From positions 124,001-188,000 of the forward strand of contig NZ_JADG01000011.1 in the NCBI RefSeq assembly GCF_000518265.1: 64,000 bases of DNA, given 5' to 3'. Below are positions 25,547 through 33,390 of the stretch, piece after piece; positions within the stretch are counted from its first letter, which is position 1; every line of letters starts with the position of its first letter. Source of the DNA: Actinomadura oligospora ATCC 43269. Lineage in GTDB: Bacteria; Actinomycetota; Actinomycetes; Streptosporangiales; Streptosporangiaceae. The notes beneath the pieces were generated by a model, which made no database searches, was not told where the DNA came from, and worked only from the letters and a program-made list of their open reading frames with translations. The translations under genes and the position numbers were made by a program.

Positions 25547-25739
25547 GCCCAGACCACGCCCCTGCCGTAGTCGATCCGTGCCCTCGCACCAACCGAGTGC
25601 CTCGTACTGACCGAACTGCCGAAAGCGGGCGCGTGGCGCATCGGCGTCACCCCGAACCGACCTTCCGCTCAGCGTCGAGCCGGCCGTTTGCCATGACCGC
25701 CGGTGCGTCCGCGTCCCCTCGTCACACCAAGGACGCGCC

Positions 25740-27416
25740 GTGCCACCTGCCGTGCCATCTGCGACCACCACCACCGTCAGACGCCAGCGGGGCGAGGGCC
25801 AGTGGGCCCTCGGCTACCGCGAGCCCCTCAACAAGAACGAGGAGAACAAGAAGAACGACGACGGACTCAACGTCCGGAACCGGATCATCGAGATCTACTC
25901 CAAGGCCGGTTTCGACTCCATCGACCCCGCCGACCTGCGCGGACGTTTCCGCTGGTACGGGCTGTACACGCAGCGCAAGCCCGGGATCGACGGCGGGAAG
26001 ACCGGATCGCTTCCGGACGAGGAGCTCGACGACCGCTACTTCATGATGCGGGTGCGCGTCGACGGCGGGCAGCTGGACGGCCCGCAGCTGCGCACGGTCG
26101 CCGACATCGCGACGAGGTACGCGCGCGGCACCGCCGACATCACCGACCGGCAGAACATCCAGTACCACTGGATCCGGATCGAGGACGTCCCGGCGATCTG
26201 GGAGGCCCTCGAGGCCGTCGGCCTGCACACCACCGAGGCGTGCGGCGACACCCCGCGCGTGCTGATCGGCTGCCCGCTGGCCGGGATCGCGGCGGACGAG
26301 GTGATCGACGCGACCCCGCAGCTGCGCGAGGTGCACGACCGGTACATCGGCTCGCAGGAGTTCTCCAACCTGCCGCGCAAGTTCAAGTCGGCGTTCTCGG
26401 GCTGCACGGCGCACTGCACCGTCCACGAGATCAACGACGTGGCGTTCGTCGGCGTCGTGAACGAGGACGGCGAGGCCGGTTACCAGGTGTTCGTCGGCGG
26501 CGGCCTGTCCACCAACCCGATGTTCGCGCAGAGCCTCGGCGTGTTCGTCCGTCCGGAGCAGGCGCACGAGGTGTGGAAGGGCGTCATCTCGATCTTCCGG
26601 GACTACGGGTACCGGCGGCTGCGACACCGCGCGCGGCTGAAGTTCCTCGTCTCCGACTGGGGCGCCGCGAGGTTCCGCCAGGTGCTGGAGGGCGAGTACC
26701 TCGGGCACGCGCTGCCGGACGGCCCGGAGCCCGCGGCGCCGCTCCCCCGCCGCGACCACGTCGGGATCCACCCGCAGCGGGACGGGAACCACTACGTCGG
26801 GTTCGCGCCGCGCGTGGGCCGGGTGAACGGCGAGCTGCTCGGCGTCATCGCCGACCTCGCCGAGCGGTACGGGTCCGGGCGGGTGCGGACGACCGCCGAG
26901 CAGAAGATGGTCATCCTGGACGTCCCGGAGGAGCACACCGAGGCGCTCGCGGACGCGCTCGCCGAGCACGACCTGCAGGTCCGGCCGTCCACGTTCCGGC
27001 GGCAGACGATGGCCTGCACCGGCATCGAGTTCTGCAAGCTCGCGATCGTCGAGACCAAGCAGCGCGCGATGGACCTGGTGGACGAGCTGGAGAAGCGGCT
27101 GCCCGACTTCGAGCAGCCGGTCACGATCAACGTCAACGGCTGCCCGAACGCGTGCGCGCGGATCCAGGTCGCCGACATCGGCCTCAAGGGCCAGCTCGTC
27201 GTGGACGAGAACGGCGACCAGGTGGAGGGCTTCCAGATCCACCTGGGCGGCGCGCTCGGCCGGTCCTTCGGCAAGAAGGTGCGCGGGCTGAAGACCACGT
27301 CCGCGGGCCTGACGGACTACGTCGAGCGGGTCGTCCGGAACTACGACGCCCAGCGGACGGACGGCGAGACCTTCGCCGAGTGGGTCGGACGCGCCGACGA
27401 GGCGGACCTCAAGTGA
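25740..27416 (+). CDS. sir: Ferredoxin-dependent sulfite (or nitrite) reductase
   Basis: A 558-residue siroheme/4Fe-4S enzyme that reduces sulfite to sulfide with six electrons from ferredoxin. The cluster/siroheme cysteines are all present: MACTGIEFCKLA (about residue 425) and NVNGCPNACARIQVADIGLK (about 466). Duplicated nitrite/sulfite-reductase ferredoxin-like half-domains are seen in YFMMRVRVDGGQLDGPQLRT and HYVGFAPRVGRVNGELLGVI, with NIQYHWIRIEDVP and FSGCTAHCTVHEIND. The neighbours cysH and the sirohydrochlorin chelatase, and the cysteine leader peptide upstream, indicate sulfite rather than nitrite as substrate. Confidence 0.93.
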   Translation: MPPAVPSATTTTVRRQRGEGQWALGYREPLNKNEENKKNDDGLNVRNRIIEIYSKAGFDSIDPADLRGRFRWYGLYTQRKPGIDGGKTGSLPDEELDDRYFMMRVRVDGGQLDGPQLRTVADIATRYARGTADITDRQNIQYHWIRIEDVPAIWEALEAVGLHTTEACGDTPRVLIGCPLAGIAADEVIDATPQLREVHDRYIGSQEFSNLPRKFKSAFSGCTAHCTVHEINDVAFVGVVNEDGEAGYQVFVGGGLSTNPMFAQSLGVFVRPEQAHEVWKGVISIFRDYGYRRLRHRARLKFLVSDWGAARFRQVLEGEYLGHALPDGPEPAAPLPRRDHVGIHPQRDGNHYVGFAPRVGRVNGELLGVIADLAERYGSGRVRTTAEQKMVILDVPEEHTEALADALAEHDLQVRPSTFRRQTMACTGIEFCKLAIVETKQRAMDLVDELEKRLPDFEQPVTINVNGCPNACARIQVADIGLKGQLVVDENGDQVEGFQIHLGGALGRSFGKKVRGLKTTSAGLTDYVERVVRNYDAQRTDGETFAEWVGRADEADLK

Positions 27417-27484
27417 GCCGCGCTCCGGAAGTGCGCGTCCGCGCGGCGGGCGCGGGCGGGCGCGGCGGCGGGGTGGCGTCGTGA
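27413..27484 (+). CDS. 23-codon ORF bridging sir and the zinc-ribbon gene
   Basis: GTG 27413 to TGA 27484 encodes a 23-residue Arg/Gly/Ala peptide. It overlaps the sir stop by four bases and the next gene's start by four bases (GTGA at both ends). It may exist only to carry ribosomes across the gap, so that the whole operon is one coupled unit. Its sequence is low complexity and has no recognisable motif. Confidence 0.35.
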   Translation: MSRAPEVRVRAAGAGGRGGGVAS

Positions 27485-27666
27485 GCGGGCGGGCGGCGCC
27501 GTTCTACTGCCCGTACTGCGGTGAGGAGCGGCTCGAGCCGCGCGCCGGGGAGGGGGCGTGGTTCTGCCGGGACTGCGTCCGCTCCTTCCAGTTGAAGTTC
27601 CTCGGGGTGGGGGCGCCCCGGGAGGCCGGAGCCCCCGGGCCGCAGAGCGAGGAGTCGTCATCGTGA
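27481..27666 (+). CDS. Small zinc-ribbon protein of the sulfur operon
   Basis: A 61-residue protein with two CxxC knuckles, FYCPYCGEERL and WFCRDCVRSFQLKFLG, that should bind one zinc. The C-terminal 20 residues are Gly/Pro/Ser-rich. Small proteins like this are common between sir and cysH in actinobacteria. They may shuttle electrons or regulate, but no function is proven. Four-base GTGA overlaps couple it to both neighbours. Confidence 0.75.
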   Translation: MSGRAAPFYCPYCGEERLEPRAGEGAWFCRDCVRSFQLKFLGVGAPREAGAPGPQSEESSS

Positions 27667-28373
27667 CGCTGCTGGAGACCGACAGACCGACCCTCGACCT
27701 GGAGGACATCGTCGAGTCGGCGGCGACCGCGCTCGCCGGCGCGCCCGCGCGGGAGGTCATCCGCTGGGCCTCGGCGACGTTCGGCGACCGGATCTGCCTG
27801 ACCTCCTCGATGTCGGACGCCGCGCTGATCCACCTGGTGTCCCGAGTGAAGCCCGGGATCGACGTGCTGTTCGTGGACACCGGCTACCACTTCGCCGAGA
27901 CCATCGGGACCCGGGACGCGGTGGAGGCCGTGTACCCGGTGAACGTGATCGACGTCCGGCCGTCCCGGACGGTGGAGGAGCAGGAGGCCGCGCTCGGGCC
28001 GCGACTGTACGGCCGCAACCCGGACCTGTGCTGCCACCTGCGCAAGGTCGCGCCGCTCGGCCGCGCGCTGGAGGGCTACATGGCCTGGTTCAGCGGCATC
28101 CGCCGGGACGAGACGGCCGCGCGCCGCGACCGCCGGGTCGTGGAGTGGGACCGGCGGCGCGGCATGGTCAAGGTCAACCCGATCCTCGACTGGACGCAGG
28201 AGGAGATGGACGGCTACATCGAGGACAACGGGATCCTGGTCAACCCGCTGCACCACGACGGCTACCCGTCGATCGGCTGCGAGCCCTGCACCCGGCCGGT
28301 CGCGCCGGGCGAGGACCCGCGCAGCGGGCGCTGGGCCGGGACGGGCAAGACCGAATGCGGAATCCACCTTTGA
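27663..28373 (+). CDS. cysH: Adenylylsulfate/PAPS reductase
   Basis: A 236-residue reductase starting at GTG 27663 that converts activated sulfate to sulfite. The substrate-binding LTSSMSDAALIHLVSRV and FVDTGYHFAETI are family hallmarks. The Cys pairs DLCCHLRKVAPL (about residue 121) and CEPCTRPVAPGEDPRSGRW (about 206) are the 4Fe-4S ligands of the APS-reducing type. The C-terminal TECGIHL carries the catalytic cysteine. It is coupled by a four-base overlap to the zinc-ribbon gene. The sulfate-activating enzymes (cysD/cysN) are not in this window. Confidence 0.94.
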   Translation: MTLLETDRPTLDLEDIVESAATALAGAPAREVIRWASATFGDRICLTSSMSDAALIHLVSRVKPGIDVLFVDTGYHFAETIGTRDAVEAVYPVNVIDVRPSRTVEEQEAALGPRLYGRNPDLCCHLRKVAPLGRALEGYMAWFSGIRRDETAARRDRRVVEWDRRRGMVKVNPILDWTQEEMDGYIEDNGILVNPLHHDGYPSIGCEPCTRPVAPGEDPRSGRWAGTGKTECGIHL

Positions 28374-28393
28374 CCCGTCCGGGGCCTGGTGGC

Positions 28394-29128
28394 GTGACGC
28401 CGCTGGTCGCGGTGGCGCACGGGTCGCGGGACCCGCGCGCCGCCGCGACCGTCACGCGCCTCATGGACGCCGTGCGCGTCCTGCGCCCGGACGTGCCCGT
28501 CCACACCTCGTTCCTGGACCACTGCCCGCCCGCGCCGGTCCCGGTGCTGGACGGGATCGCGGCGGCGGGCGGCACGTCGGCGGTGGTGCTGCCGCTGCTG
28601 CTGACGTCCGCGTTCCACTCCAAGTGCGACATCCCGGCCGTGCTGCGCGCGGCGGGCGCCCGGCTCGTCCTGCGGACGGCCGGGACGCTCGGCCCGCACC
28701 CGCTGCTGACCGCCGCGCTGGAGCGGCGGCTGGCCGGGGTGGGCGTGGAGCCCGGCGATCCGGACACGGTCGTGGTGCTGGCTGCGGCGGGGTCGAGCGA
28801 CCCGGCCGCGAACGCGACGATCGCGGGCCTCGCGCGCGAGTGGCGGACGCGGGGCTGGCGCGGCGTCGTGCCCGCGTACGCGTCGGCGACACGCCCGTCG
28901 CCGGGCGAGGCCGTGGCGGCGCTGCGGGACGCGGGCGTGCCGCGCGTCGTCGTGGCGTCCTACTTCCTCGCGCCCGGGTTCTTCACCGACAAGGTGCGGG
29001 ACGAGGCCCTCGTGGCGGGCGCGGCGGCCGTCTCCCCCGCCCTCGGCGACGCCCCCGAGGTCGCCGAACTGGTCGTCCACCGCTACGAAGAGGCCCTCGC
29101 CGAGGCCGAAGCCGCCGCCGCCGTCTGA
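28394..29128 (+). CDS. Sirohydrochlorin chelatase (CbiX/SirB-like)
   Basis: A protein of about 244 residues made of two CbiX half-domains. The first has LVAVAHGSRDPRAAATVTRL, SFLDHCPP and VVLPLLLTSAFHSKCDIPAV; the second has VVVLAAAGSSDPAANATIAG, VVPAYASATRPSPGEAVAAL and VVVASYFLAPGFFTDKVRDE. His residues in AHGSRD and AFHSKCD are the metal-insertion ligands. It inserts iron into sirohydrochlorin to make the siroheme needed by the reductase at the head of the operon. The start is uncertain: GTG 28394, or TTG 28370 overlapping the cysH stop. Confidence 0.88.
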   Translation: MTPLVAVAHGSRDPRAAATVTRLMDAVRVLRPDVPVHTSFLDHCPPAPVPVLDGIAAAGGTSAVVLPLLLTSAFHSKCDIPAVLRAAGARLVLRTAGTLGPHPLLTAALERRLAGVGVEPGDPDTVVVLAAAGSSDPAANATIAGLAREWRTRGWRGVVPAYASATRPSPGEAVAALRDAGVPRVVVASYFLAPGFFTDKVRDEALVAGAAAVSPALGDAPEVAELVVHRYEEALAEAEAAAAV

Positions 29129-29164
29129 CCACGAAGGCATTTCCTCAGGCTCTCGTCGCGTGGG

Positions 29165-29764
29165 TCAGGCGAGGAGGAAGAGGCGTAGGACGTCGGTGAG
29201 GGCCTGTGGTGAGAGCTGCGGGTCGACGGCGCGGCGGAGGCCCAGGCCGATGCCGAGGCTGAGCAGGGCCTCGGCCAGTTCGTCCGGCGGGAGGGGCAGG
29301 ACGAGGTCGCGCCGTCGCGCCTCCTCTTCGAGGAGCCGTCCGAGTGCCCGGACCCAGTGGCGCGCGCCCTCGGCGACGCGGTCGCGGAGCGCGGGGTCGC
29401 GGCGGGTGGCGTGGATCGCGAACTCGGCCTCCAGGAGCGTCCAGCCGGGGTCGCCGATGGTCCGCTCGGCCCAGGCGTCGAAGACGGCGAGCCGGTCCGC
29501 GGCGGAGCCCTCGCCGCCGATCGCCTCGATGACCGCGCCGACCTGCTCGGCCCGGACCTCGTCGATGACGGTCTGGCAGAGCTCGTCCTTGGTGGCGAAG
29601 TTGGAGTACACGGCCCCCTTGGAGAACCCCGCCGCCTCGGCCACCCGGTCGAGGGTCGTGGCGTGGTAGCCGTCCCGCAGGAACAGGTCGCGGGCCGTGG
29701 CGACCAGCAGCTCGCGGGTGCGCGCCTGCCGTTCCGCCCTGGTCGGGCCGCTCTCTCGTGCCAT
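29165..29764 (-). CDS. TetR-family regulator of the SDR/monooxygenase operon
   Basis: A 199-residue regulator from ATG 29764. The helix-turn-helix is clear: RELLVATARDLFLRDGYHAT, TLDRVAEAAGFSKGAVYSNF, ATKDELC. It is divergent from the short-chain dehydrogenase gene, with 99 bases between starts containing a 25-bp palindrome, its likely operator. TetR proteins next to SDR and flavin monooxygenase genes usually sense the enzymes' substrate or a related hydrophobic molecule. Confidence 0.9.
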   Translation of the reverse strand: MARESGPTRAERQARTRELLVATARDLFLRDGYHATTLDRVAEAAGFSKGAVYSNFATKDELCQTVIDEVRAEQVGAVIEAIGGEGSAADRLAVFDAWAERTIGDPGWTLLEAEFAIHATRRDPALRDRVAEGARHWVRALGRLLEEEARRRDLVLPLPPDELAEALLSLGIGLGLRRAVDPQLSPQALTDVLRLFLLA

Positions 29765-29825
29765 GACGTGCAGTGTACGGGCCCGGCGGGGCCCCGGCCG
29801 GGGCCCTGTTGACGACGTATCCAAC

Positions 29826-29850
29826 ACTCACATACCGTCGGTATCCGAGT
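29826..29850. promoter_or_regulatory. Palindromic operator for the TetR regulator
   Basis: ATACCG-T-CGGTAT (29832-29844) is a perfect inverted repeat, extended by ACTC (29826-29829) and GAGT (29847-29850). It lies 14 bases before the SDR start and 62 bases from the TetR start, so one bound dimer or dimer pair could repress both. Confidence 0.75.
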
Positions 29851-29863
29851 GAAGGAGCCCCCC

Positions 29864-30799
29864 ATGAGACATCCCTCCGTGGCGCGGCCCGGGGCCGTCG
29901 CCGTGGTCACCGGCGGCGCGCGCGGCATCGGCCGCGAGACCGCGCGCCTCCTCGCCGAGCGCGGAGCCCGCGTGGCCGTCGGCGACCTCGACGCGGACGC
30001 CGTCGCCCGCACCGCCGCCGATCTCGACGCCGCCCTCGGCGGGCACGCCGGGGCGGTGGCGTTCGCCGGACGGCTGGACGTCACCGACCGGGCGTCGTTC
30101 GCCGCGTTCGTCGCGTCCGTGCGGGACGAGGTCGGACCGGTGGACGTGCTGGTCAACAACGCCGGGGTGATGCCGCTCGGCCCGTTCCTGGACGAACCGG
30201 ACGAGGTCAGCGCGACCACCCTGGACGTCAACGTGCGCGGCCTCGTCAACGGGATGCGGGTCGTCCTGCCGGAGATGGTCGGGCGCGGACGTGGCCACGT
30301 CGTCAACGTCTGCTCGCTGGCGGGCAAGCTGCCGCTGCCCGGCATGGCGGTCTACAACGCCAGCAAGTACGCGGCGGTCGGGCTGACGGCGTCGGTGCGG
30401 GAGGAGATGGCGGCGCACGGGGTCAGCGTCAGCGCCGTCCTGCCGACGGCCGTCCGGACGGGGCTGACGGAGGGCGTCCGGCTCGGCGGCGGGCTGCCGA
30501 CCATCGATCCGGAACGGGTCGCTGAGGCGATCGTCCGCAGCTGCGTGTCGCGGCGGGCCGAGTACCCGGTGCCGGGCTGGCTCGCGGTCGTCGGACCGGC
30601 GCTCGCGCTCGCGCCCGAAGGGGTCGTCCGCGCCTTCCGTCGTCTGATGGACGGCGACCGCGCCTACCGCCAGACCTTCGGCACCCGCGGCGCCCACGAC
30701 CAGCGCGTCGCCGAACAGGCCGCCCACCGCCGAACACCAGCACACGACCGAGCACCAGCCCACGACGCGCACCAGGGGCGGGAGGAGTCGGATGGCTGA
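29864..30799 (+). CDS. Short-chain dehydrogenase/reductase
   Basis: A 311-residue SDR from ATG 29864 with GAAGGAG upstream. The cofactor motif TGGARGIG is at about residues 18-25; NNAGVMP and the catalytic Ser and YNASKYAAVG (Y-x-x-x-K) are intact. GDLDADAV at the end of beta-2 suggests NAD preference. The C-terminus has an unusual low-complexity tail rich in Ala, His and Arg (VAEQAAHRRTPAHDRAPAHD). It overlaps the flavin monooxygenase by eight bases. Substrate unknown, probably an alcohol or ketone related to the monooxygenase substrate. Confidence 0.88.
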   Translation: MRHPSVARPGAVAVVTGGARGIGRETARLLAERGARVAVGDLDADAVARTAADLDAALGGHAGAVAFAGRLDVTDRASFAAFVASVRDEVGPVDVLVNNAGVMPLGPFLDEPDEVSATTLDVNVRGLVNGMRVVLPEMVGRGRGHVVNVCSLAGKLPLPGMAVYNASKYAAVGLTASVREEMAAHGVSVSAVLPTAVRTGLTEGVRLGGGLPTIDPERVAEAIVRSCVSRRAEYPVPGWLAVVGPALALAPEGVVRAFRRLMDGDRAYRQTFGTRGAHDQRVAEQAAHRRTPAHDRAPAHDAHQGREESDG

Positions 30800-32267
30800 G
30801 ATCGTGATCGTCGGGGCCGGGTTCTCGGGGTTGTGCGTGGGGATCCAGTTGCTGCGGCGCGGGATCCGCGACTTCGTCATCCTGGACGCGGCGGAGAGCG
30901 TGGGCGGCGTCTGGCGGCACAACACGTATCCGGGCGTGGCCGTGGACATCCCGTCCGCGACCTACAGCTACTCGTTCGAGCCGAATCCGCGCTGGTCACG
31001 GGCCTTCGCGCCGGGTGAGGAGGTGCGCGCCTACGCGGAGCACTGCGCGACCAGGTACGGCCTGCGCCCGCACCTGCGCCTCGGCACCCGGGTCGAGAAG
31101 GCCGTCTTCGACCCGGACGGGCACCGCTGGCGGGTCTCCACGTCCGGCGGCGAGCTGGACGCGCGGTTCCTGGTGTGCGCGGTCGGGCCGCTCGACCAGC
31201 CCAGGAACCCCGACATCCCCGGGTTGGCGGACTTCGAGGGGAAGATCGTCCACACGGCGCGCTGGGACCACGCGCACGACCTGCGCGGCGCGCGGGTCGC
31301 GGTCATCGGGACGGGCGCGTCCGGCCTCCAGGTGATCCCGGAGATCGCCGAGCGCGCCGCGCGCCTGGACGTGTACCAGCGGACGCCCATCTGGGTCCTT
31401 CCGAAGGTGGACTTCGCGATCCCGCGCGGGGTGCGGCGGCTGTTCCGGCTGCTGCCCCCGGTGCAGCGGCTCGTCCGGCTGGTGACGACGGCGGCGTCCG
31501 AGGTCGTGATGGTGCTCGGGATCGTCCACTACAGCAAGGCGCCGTTCCTCGTGCGCGCGGCGGAACTGGTCTGCCGCGCGCACCTGCGGCGGCAGGTGCC
31601 CGACCGCGCGATCCGCCGGAGGCTGACGCCGCGCTACGGCTTCGGCTGCAAGCGGCCGTCGTTCTCCAACCGCTATTTCCCTGCCTTCACCAGGGAGAAC
31701 GTCGAGCTGGTCACGGACCCGATCGCGCGCGTCACGGCGTCGGGGATCGTCACCCGGGACGGCACGGAGCGGCCCGTCGACACGCTCGTCCTGGCGACCG
31801 GGTTCAAGATCCTCGAGCCGGGCGCGACGCCGCCGTTCCCGGTCGTCGGGCTAGGCGGCGTCGAGCTGGGCGAGCACTGGGACCTCGAGCGCTACCACGC
31901 CTTCGAGGGCCTGTCGGTGCCGTTCGCGCCGAACTTCTGGATGATGAACGGCCCGTACACGGTGACCGGCGCGTCCTGGTTCTCGATCATCGAGGCCGGG
32001 ACGACCCACATCGTCCGGGTGCTGGTGGAGGCGCGCCGCCGCCGGGCGCTGCGGGTCTCGGTGCGCCCGGGGCCGCACGACGCCTTCACCGCCGACATGC
32101 GCCGCCGGATGCGCGGGACGATCCTCGCCCAGCCGAGCTGCGCCCGGTCCAACAGCTACTACTTCGACAAACGCGGGGAGGCGCCGTACATCCGCCCGCA
32201 GTCCGGTCTGTACGTTTGGCGCCGAGCCCGCACCTTCGACCTGAACGACTACGAATTCACAGGATGA
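30792..32267 (+). CDS. Flavin-containing monooxygenase, Baeyer-Villiger type
   Basis: A 491-residue class B flavoprotein monooxygenase. FAD motif VIVGAGFSGLCVGIQLLRRG at the N-terminus, then GGVWRHNTYPGVAVDIPSAT. The fingerprint FEGKIVHTARWDH (about residue 150) agrees with the Baeyer-Villiger pattern F-x-G-x-x-x-H-T-x-x-W, with Asp instead of the final Pro. The NADPH motif is VAVIGTGASGLQVIPEIA. A late LATGF motif is present (LVLATGFKI). It would insert oxygen next to a carbonyl using NADPH and O2. The adjacent SDR could make the ketone substrate. Confidence 0.9.
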   Translation: MAEIVIVGAGFSGLCVGIQLLRRGIRDFVILDAAESVGGVWRHNTYPGVAVDIPSATYSYSFEPNPRWSRAFAPGEEVRAYAEHCATRYGLRPHLRLGTRVEKAVFDPDGHRWRVSTSGGELDARFLVCAVGPLDQPRNPDIPGLADFEGKIVHTARWDHAHDLRGARVAVIGTGASGLQVIPEIAERAARLDVYQRTPIWVLPKVDFAIPRGVRRLFRLLPPVQRLVRLVTTAASEVVMVLGIVHYSKAPFLVRAAELVCRAHLRRQVPDRAIRRRLTPRYGFGCKRPSFSNRYFPAFTRENVELVTDPIARVTASGIVTRDGTERPVDTLVLATGFKILEPGATPPFPVVGLGGVELGEHWDLERYHAFEGLSVPFAPNFWMMNGPYTVTGASWFSIIEAGTTHIVRVLVEARRRRALRVSVRPGPHDAFTADMRRRMRGTILAQPSCARSNSYYFDKRGEAPYIRPQSGLYVWRRARTFDLNDYEFTG

Positions 32268-32281
32268 GAGGACGTCCCCCC

Positions 32282-32545
32282 ATGGCTCTGCTCCGCAAGG
32301 CCGGAATCGCCCTGGCCGCCACGGGCGCCGCCCACTTCGCCGCGCCGAAGATGTTCGAGCCGATCTCGCGGGCCGGTTTCCCCCGGGACACCCAGGCGTG
32401 GATCAAGCGGAACGGCGCGACCGAGGTCGCGCTCGGCCTCGCCCTCACCACGAAGCGGACCCGCAAGATCGGCGCGGTCGGCGTCGCCGCGTACTTCGGG
32501 TGGCTCGGCGCGCGCGTCGCCTACCACCGCCAGAACGCCGCCTGA
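32282..32545 (+). CDS. Small membrane-associated protein downstream of the monooxygenase
   Basis: An 87-residue protein from ATG 32282. The N-terminal ALLRKAGIALAATGAAHFAA and the later ALGLALTTKRTRKIGAVGVAAYFGWLG are hydrophobic enough to associate with the membrane. HFAAPKMFEPISRAGFPRDT resembles small actinobacterial proteins found next to SDR/monooxygenase genes. No catalytic motif. The operon is SDR, monooxygenase, this gene, then a terminator. An in-frame ATG at 32264 overlapping the monooxygenase stop is an alternative start. Confidence 0.7.
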   Translation: MALLRKAGIALAATGAAHFAAPKMFEPISRAGFPRDTQAWIKRNGATEVALGLALTTKRTRKIGAVGVAAYFGWLGARVAYHRQNAA

Positions 32546-32559
32546 CCTCGGCGAGGAGC

Positions 32560-32591
32560 GAGCCGGTCCCCTACCACCAGGGGGCCGGCTC
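32560..32591. terminator. Bidirectional stem-loop between convergent genes
   Basis: GAGCCGGTCCCC (32560-32571) pairs with GGGGGCCGGCTC (32580-32591) with one mismatch and an eight-base loop. It separates the monooxygenase operon from the convergent DUF1707 gene, whose last codons it overlaps. Confidence 0.6.
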
Positions 32592-33218
32592 CTCGTCGAC
32601 GATCTTGATGTCGCCGAGGTAGGCGTTGGCGCGGATCCGGACGACCGGGACGTGCGGGCCCGCCGGGGCCTCGCGCGCCGACACCCGGCGGTCGCCGAGG
32701 ACGGCGTGCCCGGTCAGCTCCACCACGGCCCCGGCCGGGACGATCACCGTGACGTCCCCGAGCACCGCGTTCGCCACGACGCTGACCGCGCCGGTCGGGA
32801 CGTGGGCGGCGCGCAGGTCCACCCTGACGTCGCCGAGGACGGCCAGGATCTCCAGCTCGTCGTCGATGCGTCCGACGATCCGCTCGGTGACGTCGCCGAG
32901 GACGGCGCTGAACCGGCGGGTCTTCAGCAGGGGGGCGGGCTCGGCGCCGGGCGCGCCCATCCCGGGCAGGTCGGCGACGACGGCCTCGAGGTCGGCGCGG
33001 GTGACCGCCGTGTAGGCGGCGCCGGTGCGCTCGGCCAGTTCCGCGAACGTCAGCCTGCCCTCCACGGAGGCGACGCGGAGATGCTCGACCACCGCCTCGC
33101 GCTCGGCGTCAGAGGCACGGATCCCCTGCTCAGGACGTGGATCCGGACGCAGGTCCGGAGGCCGTTCGGAAGGCGGGGTGGCGGGAGTCCGCGCCGGCTG
33201 CGGGGTGGGCTGACTCAT
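32571..33218 (-). CDS. DUF1707 and LiaF-like C-terminal domain protein
   Basis: A 215-residue protein. After a Pro-rich N-terminal 30 residues comes DUF1707 (IRASDAEREAVVEHLRVASV, EGRLTFAELAERTGAAYTAV). The C-terminal 120 residues have repeated VLGDV/VLGD beta-strand units (AVLGDVTERIVG, AVLGDVRVDLRAA, AVLGDVTVIVPAG, AVLGDRRV), as in the DUF2154/LiaF cell-wall-stress domain. No membrane helix. Related actinobacterial proteins are thought to respond to envelope stress; the mechanism is unknown. Confidence 0.88.
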   Translation of the reverse strand: MSQPTPQPARTPATPPSERPPDLRPDPRPEQGIRASDAEREAVVEHLRVASVEGRLTFAELAERTGAAYTAVTRADLEAVVADLPGMGAPGAEPAPLLKTRRFSAVLGDVTERIVGRIDDELEILAVLGDVRVDLRAAHVPTGAVSVVANAVLGDVTVIVPAGAVVELTGHAVLGDRRVSAREAPAGPHVPVVRIRANAYLGDIKIVDEEPAPWW

Positions 33219-33326
33219 GCTTCCGACGTTATGCCCCCGGGACCGCCGAACAATCCACCGGGGGGACGAGATCCGACCCGCCCTCGGGGAGGATCCGGGC
33301 CGGTCCGACTGGTACTACACCTTCCC

Positions 33327-33347
33327 TACATATGTCCTGATTATGTA
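33327..33347. promoter_or_regulatory. Inverted repeat upstream of aidB
   Basis: TACATA (33327-33332) and TATGTA (33342-33347) are separated by nine bases and flanked by ACCTT and AGGT. The block is AT-rich in a GC-rich region and 44 bases before the aidB start, the expected place for a regulator or promoter element. Confidence 0.5.
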
Positions 33348-33390
33348 AGGTCGGAGGTGTTCGCGCCCGTCCGTCCGCGAGGAGCCCGCC

